Of a stretch of DNA of 64,000 nucleotides, positions 1 through 11,275 are shown piece after piece (the first letter of the stretch is position 1; each line of letters begins with the position of its first letter). Source of the DNA: Apodospora peruviana (Eukaryota; Ascomycota; Sordariomycetes; Sordariales; Lasiosphaeriaceae); NCBI GenBank assembly GCA_033439685.1, contig JAUEDM010000001.1:4526001-4590000 (forward strand), given 5' to 3'. Made by a program: the position numbers and the translations under genes. The notes beneath the pieces were generated by a model. The model saw nothing but the letters and a program-made list of their open reading frames with translations, ran no database searches and was not told where the DNA came from.

Positions 1-589
1 ACCAAATATAGCGAGAGTAATTGCTGAAAATAGGAACGGAACGGACGAGACATAATGATTGAAGTCTTTCGTTGGCTTGACTATCCCTCCATCTGTCTTT
101 ACGGTTACCGATACTGATGGCCTATTTATGTACTCTTTAAGAGAAAAAGGTAGCACACTCCTATATGTTTTTCTGGCCTCTGACCTTCAACTAGGAAAAC
201 CCTACCAAGAGAACAAAGATCCGGACCCGCACAGGTCATTTAACGCCGAGGGAGAGCATTCTATTTTGTCTGACCTTCACTATGAGAATCTACCGACAAT
301 AACGGATCATTTAACGCCGTCCCTAGCACCACTGACTCCTTGATATATGAACCACGATAGCTAAGTTACCTAGCTCCTAGAACTCCCGACAGGAAAAGGA
401 TTACTCAAATATAATCACCCACCCAGAAAAGAACAAAAGCAAAAAATCAAGCATATGCCCATCCCGCCCACCAAGGTACCTGCTATGAATAACCCTCACC
501 CAGCACAAGAGCTCGAACACATATCCTACTACCACTACGACACAATCCAGAGCATTTTCCCGAATACCATCTGATTCAACACTCCTCGA
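1..589. other. Intergenic left edge, no gene seen
   Basis: This stretch lies downstream of the minus-strand lysophospholipase and runs to the window edge. The only sizeable open frame, on the plus strand, has no recognisable domain or splice structure. It probably holds the 3' UTR and terminator region of the lysophospholipase gene. Nothing else is visible. Confidence 0.5.
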
Positions 590-2642
590 TTAAAGAAGCA
601 GCGCCACAACAATACCAGCAACAACAGCCACCGTCAAACCCCCATCTCTCACAACGCCTCTATCAGCACCAGACCCGATCTCGCTAGTAGTCTGGTTGCC
701 AATAATGAAACCCGGCTCATAAATCCCGTTATCCCTCGCATCAATCGTCCCGTTCCAGCAATACCTCGCAAAACAGTCGCTGCACGCAGCCGGCACAGCC
801 GTTTTCGTCTTGCTCAAACTTCGACTCAAAATCGCGCACGCCACACACGTCGGCCACTTCGCATCGATGGTCCCGTTGCCCTGCGTCGCTGAATCGAAAC
901 CATTTCGTATGATATCGTTGCGTTGCGCGTTCGAGTACTGCGGGTCGAGCGTCGACACGTTGCTTTGTGCTGTGTAAGGTGCGTTAGGCACGTACACGAT
1001 AAGCGGCGGAGCGATCTGGTCTCCCGACAGCGAAAAATTGGCGACGTCGCAGCCGAAAAATGTAGGGCGCTGGTTGAGGCGCAGATTGATAAACGTGTTG
1101 GCGTCGGGGACGGGCGGAAACAAGGTGCCGTTGGCGATGTTGCCAAAGGTTCGGTCGTAGCTCGCGCGCATGGCGGTGCCGTTGGGCCAGTTGAAGTTGG
1201 TGTCGGCGGAGCTGTCGACGGCAAAGATGATGTCGACCGCCCGGACGGGCTGGATCAGTGGCGTGAGCGGGATGTTCTGGAGGTCCTCGCCACCGTCAAC
1301 AAGATCCAGCCCGACGCTGTCTGCTGTTGGGTTTGTGGCTGGGTTCCACCCCATGAACGGGTTGGCGATGTACTGCGCGATGTCGTTGTTATCATTGCCG
1401 AGCTCGGTGAGGATGTCTTCGACGACATTCAGCACAAAGGACGGGACCTTGTTCTCGAACTGCGAGATGTTTTGAAGGAGAAACTGGTTGAACAGCGAGC
1501 TGGAGGTGCCCATGACGAAACCGATCTGGTCGAAACCTTCGATGCAGGTGCCGTCTTTGGGCACGACGCCGTTGGAGAAGTTGGAGGCGATGTATTTTGT
1601 AGGGACAAACCCGAACGTGGTCGGGTCGAAGGAGCCCATCTCGAACGGGCCGAACTCATACACGGTGGCGTTGAGAGAGATGATTTTTGTTCCTGGGGAC
1701 CTGCCGTCGGCGACTAGAATAGGAAAAGGGGTTTGTCCCTGGATGAAATTGTCAGTCTTGGCGATGCTCGAGAAGGTGAAAGCTGGGCCGCCGTCGGTGG
1801 CGTTGACGAGCTGGTAGCTCAGCGCTCGGCCCCAGTAGTCCGTGATACTGGTCTCGAAACCGGCGTCGGCTTTGCTGCCCACCGCATTACCGATATCGTT
1901 CCAATAGCTCGCTGTGTTGAGGATGCTGATCCCTCTTTCGTCGGGGCCCTTGAAAATGGAGTTTTCAAACCCCCAGACATTACTCCCGGGGCTGCCGTCA
2001 CGCAGCGTTTCCACGCTGCTGAAGTTGTTGGCGAAGATACTGCCTACGAGCCAGCCACCGCCGGATAATCCAGCTCTTTTTTTTTCTGTTAGCTTTGAAC
2101 ATCAATGACCAACGTCCCTAATGCCAAGATACGTACAAGTAGGTACTGGCCTGCAACAAGCCCCCAATGCCACCTGTTTTGGTAGCACCAGTCGTGCGAC
2201 TATCGGCAGCAGCGACGAACCCGGCGCCGTTCATAAGCGCACGGTATCCGCCTCCGGAAACAGCTATCGCAATATTCGGCAGGGCCGAGAGGTCGTTAGT
2301 CGCAGCATTGTTGACGTACGCGGCGGCGTCAAAGTCGGCGATGTTGGCGCGCTTTAGCAGGTCAACCATGGGCTCGACGGTGGCCTTGCGCCGGAGCTCC
2401 AGCCACTTTGTCTCCTGGTCTGACAGTCCGTCCAGCGCGCTCCGGATTGTCGGCCGGTCTTGTGGACATGTCACCGCCTTTGGCGCGTAGCCGCCCGACG
2501 GAGAGTTTGGGAGCGCGCGGCGGAAGTCTGCCAGTCCCGGCCCCGGAAGTGCCGGGATGGCCTCAGCGGAGGCAAAACATGGTTGCTGAAGGAGAGTGAT
2601 GCCCGTAGCGAGTAGACTACCGAGGAGGGAATATGCAACCAT
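590..2642 (-). CDS. plb1: Lysophospholipase / phospholipase B, GPI-anchored
   Basis: Secreted fungal phospholipase B, which releases fatty acids from phospholipids and lysophospholipids. There are two exons, 2642-2137 and 2075-590. The 61-nt intron (GTACGT...AAAG, branch GCTAAC) joins in phase to restore YLAGLSGGGW, giving 663 residues. Residues 1-27 look like a signal peptide. SGGGYRA (129-135) supplies the oxyanion Arg region, GLSGGGW (171-177) carries the likely nucleophile Ser173, and LVDGGED carries the expected catalytic Asp; these roles are known from the cPLA2/PLB family. Several N-glycosylation sequons occur. The C-terminus is a hydrophobic tail (VAVVAGIVVALLL) after a small-residue stretch, typical of GPI attachment, so the enzyme is probably at the plasma membrane or cell wall. 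The second exon alone would look like an ORF starting at GTG; the ATG at 2642 is the real start. Confidence 0.93.
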
Positions 2643-4337
2643 GCTTAATTTATGGGGAAAGAGATAGTAACTTAAAAAAAAAAGAGGAGAAAAAGGAGCC
2701 TAGATTAAGTTTACTCGAAAGGTGCTGCTGCTGCATGCCACTCAAACTCAATGCGGACGGGAATGCAAATGCATGCACGCAACGTTCGGGTGTGTGTGTG
2801 TGTTTCGACAACGGCCAAAGTTGCATAAATTGACAGACTGACAGGTCCACACGGGCCGGGTGAAATTAATCCAACTGGGAAAACGGGAGTTTTCCTTTAT
2901 ATGAGTCCTCGAAGAAAAAGAACAGATGAAGAGAACGGGAAAACGTAAAATAAATGAGCGTGTGAGTGTGTGAGTGTGCTGGTGAAGTGAGACGAGGCGG
3001 GGATGTTGTTGTTTCTTAGAGGAAGGACACAAAAAGACGTTGGATGAGATTTTCGGGTCGGGAGGAGCACTGCCGCACGCAGCGCAGTGAGCGAGCGCCC
3101 GAGATCCCGTCAGCCCACCCCCAAGGCCTGGGCATGGCTCTTCAACTTGGTGTGCACTAACAAACTGGTGCCTGGGATATAGGTCTCAGTGGGTAACAAC
3201 CTGGAAGTAAAGTGGGAATCGGTGATTCAATGTGAATGGGATTCGATTCCCATGATTCCTTGATTTTGAAGGAGATCTCAGATCTCGATCATGGATCTTC
3301 CTCTGGAACCAGCCAATCTAACATTGTTGTTTGTCCCTTGATTCGAGCGGCCTGGGCGGGCAGTTGTTGCATACACCGCTCAGGCTTCGTAAGGTACCTA
3401 GTAATGAAAACGGTTATGTTAATGAGGTAGGGTCATATGTAAGTCATCCGCCGTCGTCATCCTCCACCTCGATGATTTTGCGCGTGGGTGGCACACGAGA
3501 CCTTCTTCTGAATCCGTAACCCAAACCAGAGCCACTTGGTGATACCTTACCGTCCCTACTTACAGCACCATTACGCTGACAGCTAAGGACTGTGCATTCC
3601 CGAGTATTTAGAAGCTTACTCGTGGTGTATTGTGTCGGATCCGAAAGTCCGCAGTACAGCAGGGACTACGCGTGTAGTGACGGTGGACACCTACTTACCT
3701 TACCTTACCGCCGAACAGGCCTCCAGATTTTATGTCCGGCTGACTCTGTCATGAACATCGATCAAGGTGTAGTGTGTTTCAAGCGCGGGGTTCTGAGGGT
3801 GGCTTGGCAACTTGTTTTGAAACACGCATTGAGGATTACTAGCTCATTAGGGGATGTCTTCCGCCGCTCCCGATAATAGGAGTCCCGACCCGACCATTCG
3901 GCCGGGGTAGGCGACCCGCACCCAAAGTACGGGTTACCGGCCGATGCACGGAATCGTCCCGGAGTTAATGGCCTTCAAAGGACCCGCGGTAAGCTCAGAC
4001 AGAGGAATCCAACGCAGTAGAATCCTAATTCCTAGATTGAATGACCGCGTAAGTACGAGCATGCCACCAAAGGCTCCCAAAGACACGGGGGATAGTACCT
4101 AGCCAACGCAGGGGTGATAATTAGATGGATGAAGCTTGAAAGTCATTCAAGTTCAGATGAAAGGCCAGTCACTGATGCCAAAGATGCGCGCTAAGTGGAA
4201 AACAAAACACCAAAATCATAAATCATTATTTACCATTTTTTGCTCGCGATTTTTACTTCTCGCTCACATTGGAAAATCCCCATCGTATGTACCTATTTAA
4301 TCCAAAAAAGATTACCTATACATGTGAACACCGCTTT
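2643..4337. other. Intergenic 1.7 kb, promoter of plb1 and 3' flank of his-3
   Basis: No convincing gene. It should contain the plb1 promoter (right next to 2642, with an A-rich stretch on the plus strand near 2670-2690) and the his-3 3' region. It holds a short GT microsatellite (about 2790-2803), a perfect hairpin sequence around 3237-3256 (ATGGGA/TCCCAT around TTCGAT), and a GGTACCTAG motif at 3392-3400. ORFs here are short and featureless. Confidence 0.5.
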
Positions 4338-7031
4338 CTACGCCCGGTTCATGTGCTCCAAACGGATGCTGACAGCCCTTCTGTGGGCCTCCAGCTCCTC
4401 GACCTTTGCAAGCTGCATCACAGCCGAGCCAACGTTCCGTAGACCCTCGGCCGTCAGGTTCGAGCTCGTAATGTGCTTGACGAACGACCCGAGGTTGACT
4501 CCAGAGTATTGCTTTGCGTAGCCGTACGTAGCTGGTTTTGTCAACTGATTAGTAAACAGACCTCCATGAAAATTTGGAGGAGCGAACTTACGCAATGAGT
4601 GATTGACTCCAGCAGAATAGTCACCCACACTCTCCGGAGTCCATTCGCCGATAAAGACGCTGCCAGCGTTCATGACCTGGTCCACGACCTTCTCTGCCTC
4701 CTTCAGCTGCAGGATGAGATGTTCAGGGGCGTACTGGTTGCTGATATCCATCGCCTCGTCCACTGTCTTCACCATCACCGTAATAGAGTGCGCGATTGCG
4801 CCGCGCACAATATCAACTCTGGGCAGCTCCATCGCCTGGCGGTGGAGCTCATCCTCAATAGCCTGCAGCTGTTCCTCATTGAGGTCAACAGCAATCAGAA
4901 CCACCTGGCTGTCCACGCCGTGTTCAGCTTGAGACAAAAGATCAGAGGCAACAAAGGCCGGGTTCGCGTCCTTGTCGGCAATTACAAGGACCTCAGACGG
5001 ACCAGCGGGCATGTCAATGCCTACACCAGCGTTTGTGTCATTGCTCACAAACATCTTGGCAGCTGTGACAAACTGGTTACCAGGGCCTAGGATCTTGTCC
5101 ACCTTGGTGATGCTCTCAGTGCCATAGGCCATTGCTGCTACGGCCTGAGCACCGCCAGCCAGGACGATCGACTCTGCGCCGACCTTATGGGCGACGTAGA
5201 CAATCTCGGGCGTGATGCTGCCGTCCGCGCGGGGCGGAGACGCAAGCACAATCTTCTTGCACCCAGCCACCATGGCGGGTACACCCAACATGAGCGCTGT
5301 GCTGGGAAGAACGGCGGTGCCACCTGGGACGTAGAGACCAACAGCCTCGATGGGCCGCGAGAACCGGCTGCAGATGACACCCGGCATGGTCTCGACCTCC
5401 AGAGGCTTCTCTTCCTTCTGGGCGGCGTGGAACTTGCGGATGTTTTCGAATGATGTGTCGATGGCTGCTATCGTCTCAGCAGGGAGCTGCATCAGTGACT
5501 CTGGGAATGGTGCCTTGATAACTGGGGATGTCAACGACGTAGCCTTCTCAAACTTGTGAGTATAGGAAAGAACAGCCTTGTCGCCGTTCTTGCGGACATC
5601 ATCAATAATGGGTGCGATAATCTTCATGATCGCCTCGGATGACTTTTGGGATGGTCGCTTCAGGGCGGCGTCCAGCTCAAGTGCGGTGACCTTGGTCATA
5701 TCAAATCGCCTCATGGTGATCTTTCCAGGTGTCGTTTCCTCAACAGCCTCCGCCGTAACAGGTGCAGGTGCCGGTGCAGGTGCCGGCGCAGCGGTAGCCC
5801 CGTTTGCAACCACCGTGATACCCTCTTTCTCAGCCCATACACCCTTGGCATTTCCTGTCCGACGTTTAACCTTCCAGCTCTTTGCGTCCAAGTTCTTTTC
5901 GATATCAGCGAGCGTCACGCCGGCGCTAACAGCCCTAGTGAGGGCAAAGTAAATAAGATCAGCAGCCTCAAAGGCCACCTCTTCAGGAGTCTTTGCGGTG
6001 CAAAGCTCCTCAGCTTCCTCCATGATTTTGGCTCGCAGAAGCTTCTCATCCGAAAAGAGGCGAGCCGTATAAGAACCCTCAGGCGCCGACTTTTTCCTTG
6101 CCAACAATGTCTGCTCAAGCTTGGAGATTCCCTTAAGATCCCCAAAGCATCCTGACTGCTCCAGGTGGCAGAAGCGCCCTTTCTGCTTCACAATAAATTT
6201 CAGCGCATCGAAATCGCAGTCCAGTGATATCCGAACAAGCTCTTGGGTGTCCCCTGAAGATGCGCCCTTGTACCACAAGCCTCGCTTCCTGCTCTGGTAG
6301 ACACCTGTCTGGGTTCTCAGAGCCTCGTTGACGCTCTCCTCGCTGCTATAAACCAGGCCGAGCGCCGTGCCGTTCTCATCGCATACAATGGTCGGAAGTA
6401 AGCCATCGGGCCGGTCTGACCGCCACGAAGCGGACAGAACCTTGGCTACCAAAAGTTTTCCGGCCTGATCCTTGGTTGTCGTCAATCCAGTCGAGGGTAG
6501 AATCGGGATGGCATTGCATTGCGCGGCAATGCCAGCGAAAAGCTCGAGATCGGTGCCCGGGACGGGCTTAAGAAAGAGAGGCGTAATCTTCTTCGCCTTA
6601 CTCTCCTCAATGAACTGTGCGACATCGGTGGATGTGATATCGAAATCTTTGATAAGCAGGCCATATTGGTTGCCAAAGGCCAGACCCTCGGGGTTGCTTC
6701 CGATCACGACAGGGGCAACCCGGGCGCCAAAGTCGAAGAACTCGGGCAGCTGTTCGGGCTTGACAAATACCTTGCGGGCTCCGGCGTCGAGGAGGGAGAC
6801 AACATCGTCTTTGGAAGGCAGGTTTGTGACGTCGAAGTAGGGCTCGAACTCGACATTGTGGCGCTTCAGGAAGCGGAAAATCTTTTCAAGGACATGAGGA
6901 GCTGGAGGGAGGTCGAAGAAGACGCAGCCGAGACACGACACTTCTTCGCGATTAAGCCCCTCCGTTATGCCGTTGAGGCCCGGTGGCACAGCAACGCTGA
7001 CCAGGAAGGGGAGGGGGAGTATCGACTCCAT
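4338..7031 (-). CDS. his-3: Trifunctional histidine biosynthesis protein
   Basis: Catalyses three steps of histidine synthesis: phosphoribosyl-ATP pyrophosphohydrolase, phosphoribosyl-AMP cyclohydrolase and histidinol dehydrogenase (yeast HIS4, Neurospora his-3). Order in the protein: N-terminal region; cyclohydrolase part around residues 205-290 (conserved GLVYSSEESV, RGLWYKG, DCDFDALKF); pyrophosphohydrolase part about 300-400 (EEAEEL, DLIYFAL); an Ala-Pro linker near 415-430; histidinol dehydrogenase to the end (LGPGNQFV, DMPAGPSEVLV, YAPEHLIL). Exons are 7031-4592 and 4531-4338. A 60-nt intron at 4532-4591 (GTAAGT...ACCAG) has no stop and keeps the frame, so an unspliced reading inserts 20 extra residues into the conserved GVNHSLPTYGYA. 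The spliced protein is 877 residues, normal for the family. The ATG at 7031 matches the usual start. Confidence 0.96.
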   Translation of the reverse strand: MESILPLPFLVSVAVPPGLNGITEGLNREEVSCLGCVFFDLPPAPHVLEKIFRFLKRHNVEFEPYFDVTNLPSKDDVVSLLDAGARKVFVKPEQLPEFFDFGARVAPVVIGSNPEGLAFGNQYGLLIKDFDITSTDVAQFIEESKAKKITPLFLKPVPGTDLELFAGIAAQCNAIPILPSTGLTTTKDQAGKLLVAKVLSASWRSDRPDGLLPTIVCDENGTALGLVYSSEESVNEALRTQTGVYQSRKRGLWYKGASSGDTQELVRISLDCDFDALKFIVKQKGRFCHLEQSGCFGDLKGISKLEQTLLARKKSAPEGSYTARLFSDEKLLRAKIMEEAEELCTAKTPEEVAFEAADLIYFALTRAVSAGVTLADIEKNLDAKSWKVKRRTGNAKGVWAEKEGITVVANGATAAPAPAPAPAPVTAEAVEETTPGKITMRRFDMTKVTALELDAALKRPSQKSSEAIMKIIAPIIDDVRKNGDKAVLSYTHKFEKATSLTSPVIKAPFPESLMQLPAETIAAIDTSFENIRKFHAAQKEEKPLEVETMPGVICSRFSRPIEAVGLYVPGGTAVLPSTALMLGVPAMVAGCKKIVLASPPRADGSITPEIVYVAHKVGAESIVLAGGAQAVAAMAYGTESITKVDKILGPGNQFVTAAKMFVSNDTNAGVGIDMPAGPSEVLVIADKDANPAFVASDLLSQAEHGVDSQVVLIAVDLNEEQLQAIEDELHRQAMELPRVDIVRGAIAHSITVMVKTVDEAMDISNQYAPEHLILQLKEAEKVVDQVMNAGSVFIGEWTPESVGDYSAGVNHSLRKFAPPNFHGGLFTNQLTKPATYGYAKQYSGVNLGSFVKHITSSNLTAEGLRNVGSAVMQLAKVEELEAHRRAVSIRLEHMNRA

Positions 7032-7945
7032 TTTCTAGGAATAAAAAACTGACACTGCTGCGAGTGAGCGTGTGAGGACAATCAACGCGATGAAAGAAGG
7101 ACAATGCGCGGAGCGAGGCGACGAATTCACACTTGAACAAAATATGACTCCTCAGAAATCAGTCAGGCCAGGCATAATCGCACGAGAGAAAATTGATAGA
7201 CTAAGGTATCTCGCCGCCTTCCCGATTTGCGCGCGACTCACGCTCCTGCATCGGCACTGGGTGCTACGGTGGGCGCACTGTGGGGTAGACCAGGAACTGC
7301 CCCTCCTCCAGAATAATTCTCGCTGACCCCTGTTGCCATTCGGCATTTGGTGGGGCGCCTTGAGCGCTCAATCGTGTAAATAAGGTGTGGTCTGTGCACT
7401 AACAGCTTCTCTGTGCAGGTGCTTCGTGCGGCGGTGGCGGATCATTCAACCATCCGGTTCCAATCAGCAGCGGCTCACGGGGAGCTCCAACCAGCGTAAT
7501 TGGCCTTTGTCAATGCCATCCTTACGGATACAGTAGTAATCCTTGGCAAACTTCATCCTGTCAAGCACAAGTTCGCGTACTGACGAAACCCACCGCGTCA
7601 GTCTCCGGTCCCTTTATCATTCTCGAAAGATCCTAGCTCATCGGAGCAAAGTTGTTGACGGAAAACTTCACGCCGATAAATATTCTCGAAGTTCACTAGC
7701 AAAACGATTACGCGGACCAAGACCGAACGCGACTCTTGTCTGCGCCGACGTCTTTTTGTATCCACCACGATCACCCTGAGCCGCAGGAATAACCCAAATC
7801 GCAACTTGCGCCTGGCTTTGTCTTTGGTGGTGAGCTGGTGCAGCCATCATCCAAACCTCCTCCCCGGCAGGCGCAACGCCTGTCTGTTGCACTGTAGCTG
7901 CGTAGAGAACTTTTGCAACAGCTGACGCCCTACCGGCGCGCAAAG
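7032..7945. other. Divergent promoter region between his-3 and TAF9
   Basis: 914 bp between the two divergent start codons. Apart from the CPC1-like sites nothing stands out; no ORF here has a family signature. Both promoters and both 5' UTRs must lie here. Confidence 0.6.
7145..7240. promoter_or_regulatory. Putative CPC1/Gcn4 sites in the his-3 promoter
   Basis: TGACTC at 7145-7150 and GACTCA at 7235-7240 each match six of the seven bases of the Gcn4/CPC1 element TGACTCA. They lie 114 and about 205 bp upstream of the his-3 ATG. Histidine genes of yeast and Neurospora are known targets of general amino-acid (cross-pathway) control, which makes the match plausible. Six-base matches arise often by chance, and the sites could equally serve the divergent TAF9 gene. 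Confidence 0.4.
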
Positions 7946-8833
7946 ATGTCTACAAGCACGCCGCAACCACAGACCAACGGGGTTGCCCCATCCGCATCAC
8001 AGCCCGGCACCAGCACACAACCGCCGAACTCCAGCCAGACGTCTCAACCATCACAACAAACGACAACAACAGCCGTCGTGCCCTCCCAATCACAATCCCA
8101 ACCACAATCCCAACCACAGACCCAACAAACGGTCCAGCAACAACAGATACACCACCAACAACCTCCCACCTCTCCATCCGCCACCGCTCCCCGCCCTCGC
8201 GATGCGCGCACAATTGAGCTCCTCCTCACAGCACAAGGCGTAACCTCCTTTGAGCAGCGCGTCCCGCTTCTCCTCCTAGATTTCGCCTACCGGCACACCT
8301 CGGCCGTGCTGAGCGACGCGCTCCAGCTTTCTGCAGATCCATACACCTCTCACGCCGGCGCGCGCCCTTCTGCGTCAAGCGGCGCCGCCCCCGTCAACGT
8401 GGGCGACGCCAACGTCAGTGCCAACGCAGTGCAGATCGCCATCGCCAGCCGGCTGGGGTACCAGTTCCACGGCGGTAGTGGGAGTGGCGGCATCTCGAAA
8501 GACTGGATGCTCGACATCGCGCGGGAGCGCAACCGCGTCGCGCTGCCGAGACTAACGGCAGCGGACTGGGGTGTCCGGCTGCCTGGAGAAAAGTTTGTGC
8601 TGAATGGGTTGAGCTGGGGATTGCGGGATTACTGGGCTGGGCAGGACGATATGGAAGATGGTGGAAGTGACGATGAGGATGACGAGATGGAGTTTGAGAA
8701 TGCGCTTGCTAAGGGGGAAGCGATGGAAGGTATCGAGACGGAGGATGTTGGTGGGGATGGGGTTGAGGGTGGGACAATGGATGATGTTTTTGGGGATGAG
8801 CAGCTTGAGGATGAGGAGATGGAGGAGGTTTGA
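7946..8833 (+). CDS. taf9: Transcription initiation factor TFIID subunit 9
   Basis: Histone-fold subunit shared by TFIID and SAGA, which pairs with TAF6 in RNA polymerase II pre-initiation. A single exon encodes 295 residues from the ATG at 7946; the same frame is open a little further upstream but only from a TTG codon. Residues 1-80 are Gln/Pro/Ser/Thr-rich and look disordered. The TAFII-31 histone fold starts near residue 85 with RDARTIELLLTAQGV, followed by LLLDFAYRHTSAVLSDAL and a later helix ANAVQIAIASRLGYQF. A conserved segment around WGVRLPGEKFVL follows. The tail from about residue 235 is strongly acidic (Asp/Glu). The Asn-Gln repeats near 8089-8130 come from a CAATCCCAACCA-like tandem repeat. 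Confidence 0.9.
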   Translation: MSTSTPQPQTNGVAPSASQPGTSTQPPNSSQTSQPSQQTTTTAVVPSQSQSQPQSQPQTQQTVQQQQIHHQQPPTSPSATAPRPRDARTIELLLTAQGVTSFEQRVPLLLLDFAYRHTSAVLSDALQLSADPYTSHAGARPSASSGAAPVNVGDANVSANAVQIAIASRLGYQFHGGSGSGGISKDWMLDIARERNRVALPRLTAADWGVRLPGEKFVLNGLSWGLRDYWAGQDDMEDGGSDDEDDEMEFENALAKGEAMEGIETEDVGGDGVEGGTMDDVFGDEQLEDEEMEEV

Positions 8834-9683
8834 TTGTCTTCAGTTCAGGTTCGAGGCTACAGATTGGGAATGATTACGTTGGTACTCGCTGCCACCAAAG
8901 GCTGAAGCTGGTGTTCGTCTTATTTTTGAGTTGTAATCCTTATCTTGTTGTATTGGAATGGAGTAGCGGGACGGTGAGCTATGCTTTATGGAGAGGTGTT
9001 TACTGGATCAAGCTTAGGAAAATTGGAGAAAACGAACCGCGGTCTATTATCATCTTCGCTGCCTGATTGGTAGTTAGAAGCTCAATACGTATCTTCTTAT
9101 TATGAGGAAGTGAGTTGTGATTGACAGAGCAATCTGGCCATTAAACTATCCATCTGTATTTAATACCTGATTAAAACTGAGGCAGAACTACGCCCTCTAC
9201 CTAGACTAATCAATTATACTTTTAGCAAGCCGTGTAGAACGCAATCCAAGTGTCAGTGACATTCGTATAGCACAGTATCTATCTATAAAGCAGTCCCGTC
9301 AGTTGAACCTTCGTATGTACCGCGCACAAATCTTACACTACGTACAGAGAGATGGAGCCAGTATGCCTTCCCAGCTCCCGTCCTCTCCCGCCTCTGAAAT
9401 CTTAGAGGAGCACCACGTTCTCTTGTTCACCATGAGCCTTCTAGACGATCTCCAACAGGAGTCAACCACCCGAGCAGAGGAGCGTTTCCAGAGTACAATA
9501 TGAGGTTGATACTCAACCAGGTCCAGTTTGGCCCGCCTTTGAACGTATGGCACCCCGGAGCCACACCACAAACGACCTAAAACCAAGCCATCCCTTCGTT
9601 TCAAAATTAAAAAGGACGAGGAAAGACAAAACCAGTCTTACAACTCCCAGTTGTCCCGAGGGTTATTCCGCAATTATGCTGTG
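8834..9683. other. Convergent intergenic, 850 bp
   Basis: Lies between the 3' ends of TAF9 (+) and the Cmc1 gene (-). It holds one copy of the dispersed repeat (9314-9365) and otherwise presumably the two 3' UTRs. No gene is supported. Confidence 0.55.
9314..9365 (+). repeat. Dispersed ~50-bp repeat, copy 1
   Basis: Shares a core that starts ATGTACCGCGCACAAATC, continues TTACACTA, and then CAGAGAGATGGAG, with copies at 20934-20988 (reverse) and 22812-22863. It lies about 480 bp downstream of the TAF9 stop codon. The three copies differ by a few substitutions and small indels. Confidence 0.75.
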
Positions 9684-10345
9684 TCACCTACTACTCCCCA
9701 CCCCATTACTGCTGCCACTCTTATCGTTGTGACCGGTATTATCAAACCTCACCCGATCTCTACTCGGCACCCCACCGATCCTCTCAGGCCGATTCGCCTT
9801 CTCCGCCTCGCGCCGCGCAATCTCGCGATCCTTCTCGGGGAGTCCCCACCACTCCCGCAAAAATTCCTCCTGCTGCGCTTTTCTGCGTGCCTTCCTCTCC
9901 CGCTCAGCCTGCCGTTCCATTCGCCGGGCAAACCATTCCTCCCGCGCGGCGTCCTGCTCGTCCTGCGTCGCGTGCGCCTTCATGCAGCCGTTCATAACCC
10001 GGTGCGGCTCGCGGCAGAGAAAAGGTGCGGTAAAAGTCCGGCCGAGGGCGCATTCTGCAAATGCTACACAGAAGAAGGGGGTTAGTTGAGAACGGAAAAG
10101 GGGAGAAAAGGGGGAGAGGGGAAAGAAAGTAAAAAAACAATACCTTTGATTTCTTCCTGACACCGACTTCTTACTCGCGCGTAGAAAATGTCGCGGACTT
10201 GTGCCTCCTGGGAGGCTGATAGTGGCAACGGGTTGCGCGAAGGTATCGCTTTCCTTCCATGTTCTGTGCTTGTTGTTGTTGTTGTTGTTGTAGTTGTTTG
10301 CTGCCCTGAGGCAGAGGAAGCTTCGCCGGCAGCCATCACGGCCAT
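9684..10345 (-). CDS. cmc1: Cytochrome c oxidase biogenesis protein Cmc1-like
   Basis: Small twin CX9C protein of the mitochondrial intermembrane space. Yeast Cmc1 takes part in copper handling and COX1 assembly and is imported by the Mia40 relay. Two exons, 10345-10144 and 10063-9684, flank an 80-nt pyrimidine-rich intron (GTATTG...TGTAG), giving 193 residues. The signature cysteines C62/C72 and C84/C94 are each separated by nine residues, and ALGRTFTAPFLCREPHRVMN is typical of the family. The intron falls inside the first CX9C motif. The N-terminus contains a run of nine Thr from an AAC/ACA-type microsatellite. The C-terminal half is a charged helix (Arg/Glu/Lys rich), longer than in yeast. 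The start could be 10345 (MAVMAAGEA) or the second ATG at 10336. Confidence 0.88.
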
Positions 10346-11275
10346 ACAATGCAGATTTGTTTGGATTTCTTTTACGCTGTGAAACAGACCCGCGCGCCTC
10401 GTTACTTGTCGTCGTAGACAATTCAACTGCCCGAGGGGCAACCTGTACGGCAGGTACGGGGGGGTATGTTGGACGACGGTCGAGTCGGATATTCCGTTGC
10501 AATTTCTTTTCAAGTTCGCTCGTATTTTGTCCGTTGCGATTGATCGCTTGCCGTATTTACTGGTGAGCTATATCGCTGAAGTAGATCAGATTAAATCAGT
10601 GGACGAGAAAAAAACCGGGTTTGGTAAAGCTTTGGACACAAAAAAAGTCGTCCGATTCCTCCGTGATGATAATCTGATGTGGTGCTGTGCTACGGAGTAG
10701 CCAAGACAATAAGCTTTTGGGGAGCTTCCCCCTGTCCATTATCATGAGCATTTGGGCACCAGCCACACCCAACTATCCAGACCCTCGACACGAGCCACAG
10801 CACTTCATACAAGCCACATCCAACAACCCCCTTTATTACAAGAACTCGTAATCAAAATAGGTACCTTGATAGGCCAGGTAAGTAGCTATCCACAAGCTGT
10901 CAGCACTTACACCACGGGACGGAGACTAAAAACTCTAACAGTAGTCTGGGCCTACCTATGTTGTTAGGTTCACCTCCGGTCCCTCAACGGGCGGGCAAAA
11001 TGACATTTCATGACGGGATGGCCAGTTATCCTTCCACACAACCATAGACGGGAGAGAAAAGTATATCTGCAACAAAACAAAATTGCCTTTACTTTCCGCT
11101 TTAAAACAGATATGAACATCTATCTGTATGTACAAAGTTGCCCATCGCTTCGTACCTACCAGGTACGGACGGTGAAGTAGGCACAGAAGGTACGTAACCA
11201 ACAGATACACTCACTACCCTACGTGTCAATCCCACCCAAAAGTCCCCTCCAACATCATACGAACTGAGTCACCCA
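10346..11275. other. Intergenic 930 bp, Cmc1 promoter
   Basis: Upstream of Cmc1 and downstream of the large FN3 gene, both on the minus strand. It contains two CTACCTA/GGTACC-like motifs (around 10860 and 11150-11190). No ORF here has a recognisable product. Confidence 0.5.

Noticed and set aside
923..1717. Plus-strand 264-codon ORF opposite plb1
   Set aside because: It lies antisense to the conserved phospholipase B exon, has Val/Arg/Gly-biased composition from the reverse frame, and no family features.
3236..3256. T-loop-like sequence GGGATTCGATTCCC, possible tRNA
   Set aside because: The perfect hairpin has a 6-nt loop and there is no A box or acceptor stem at the right distance.
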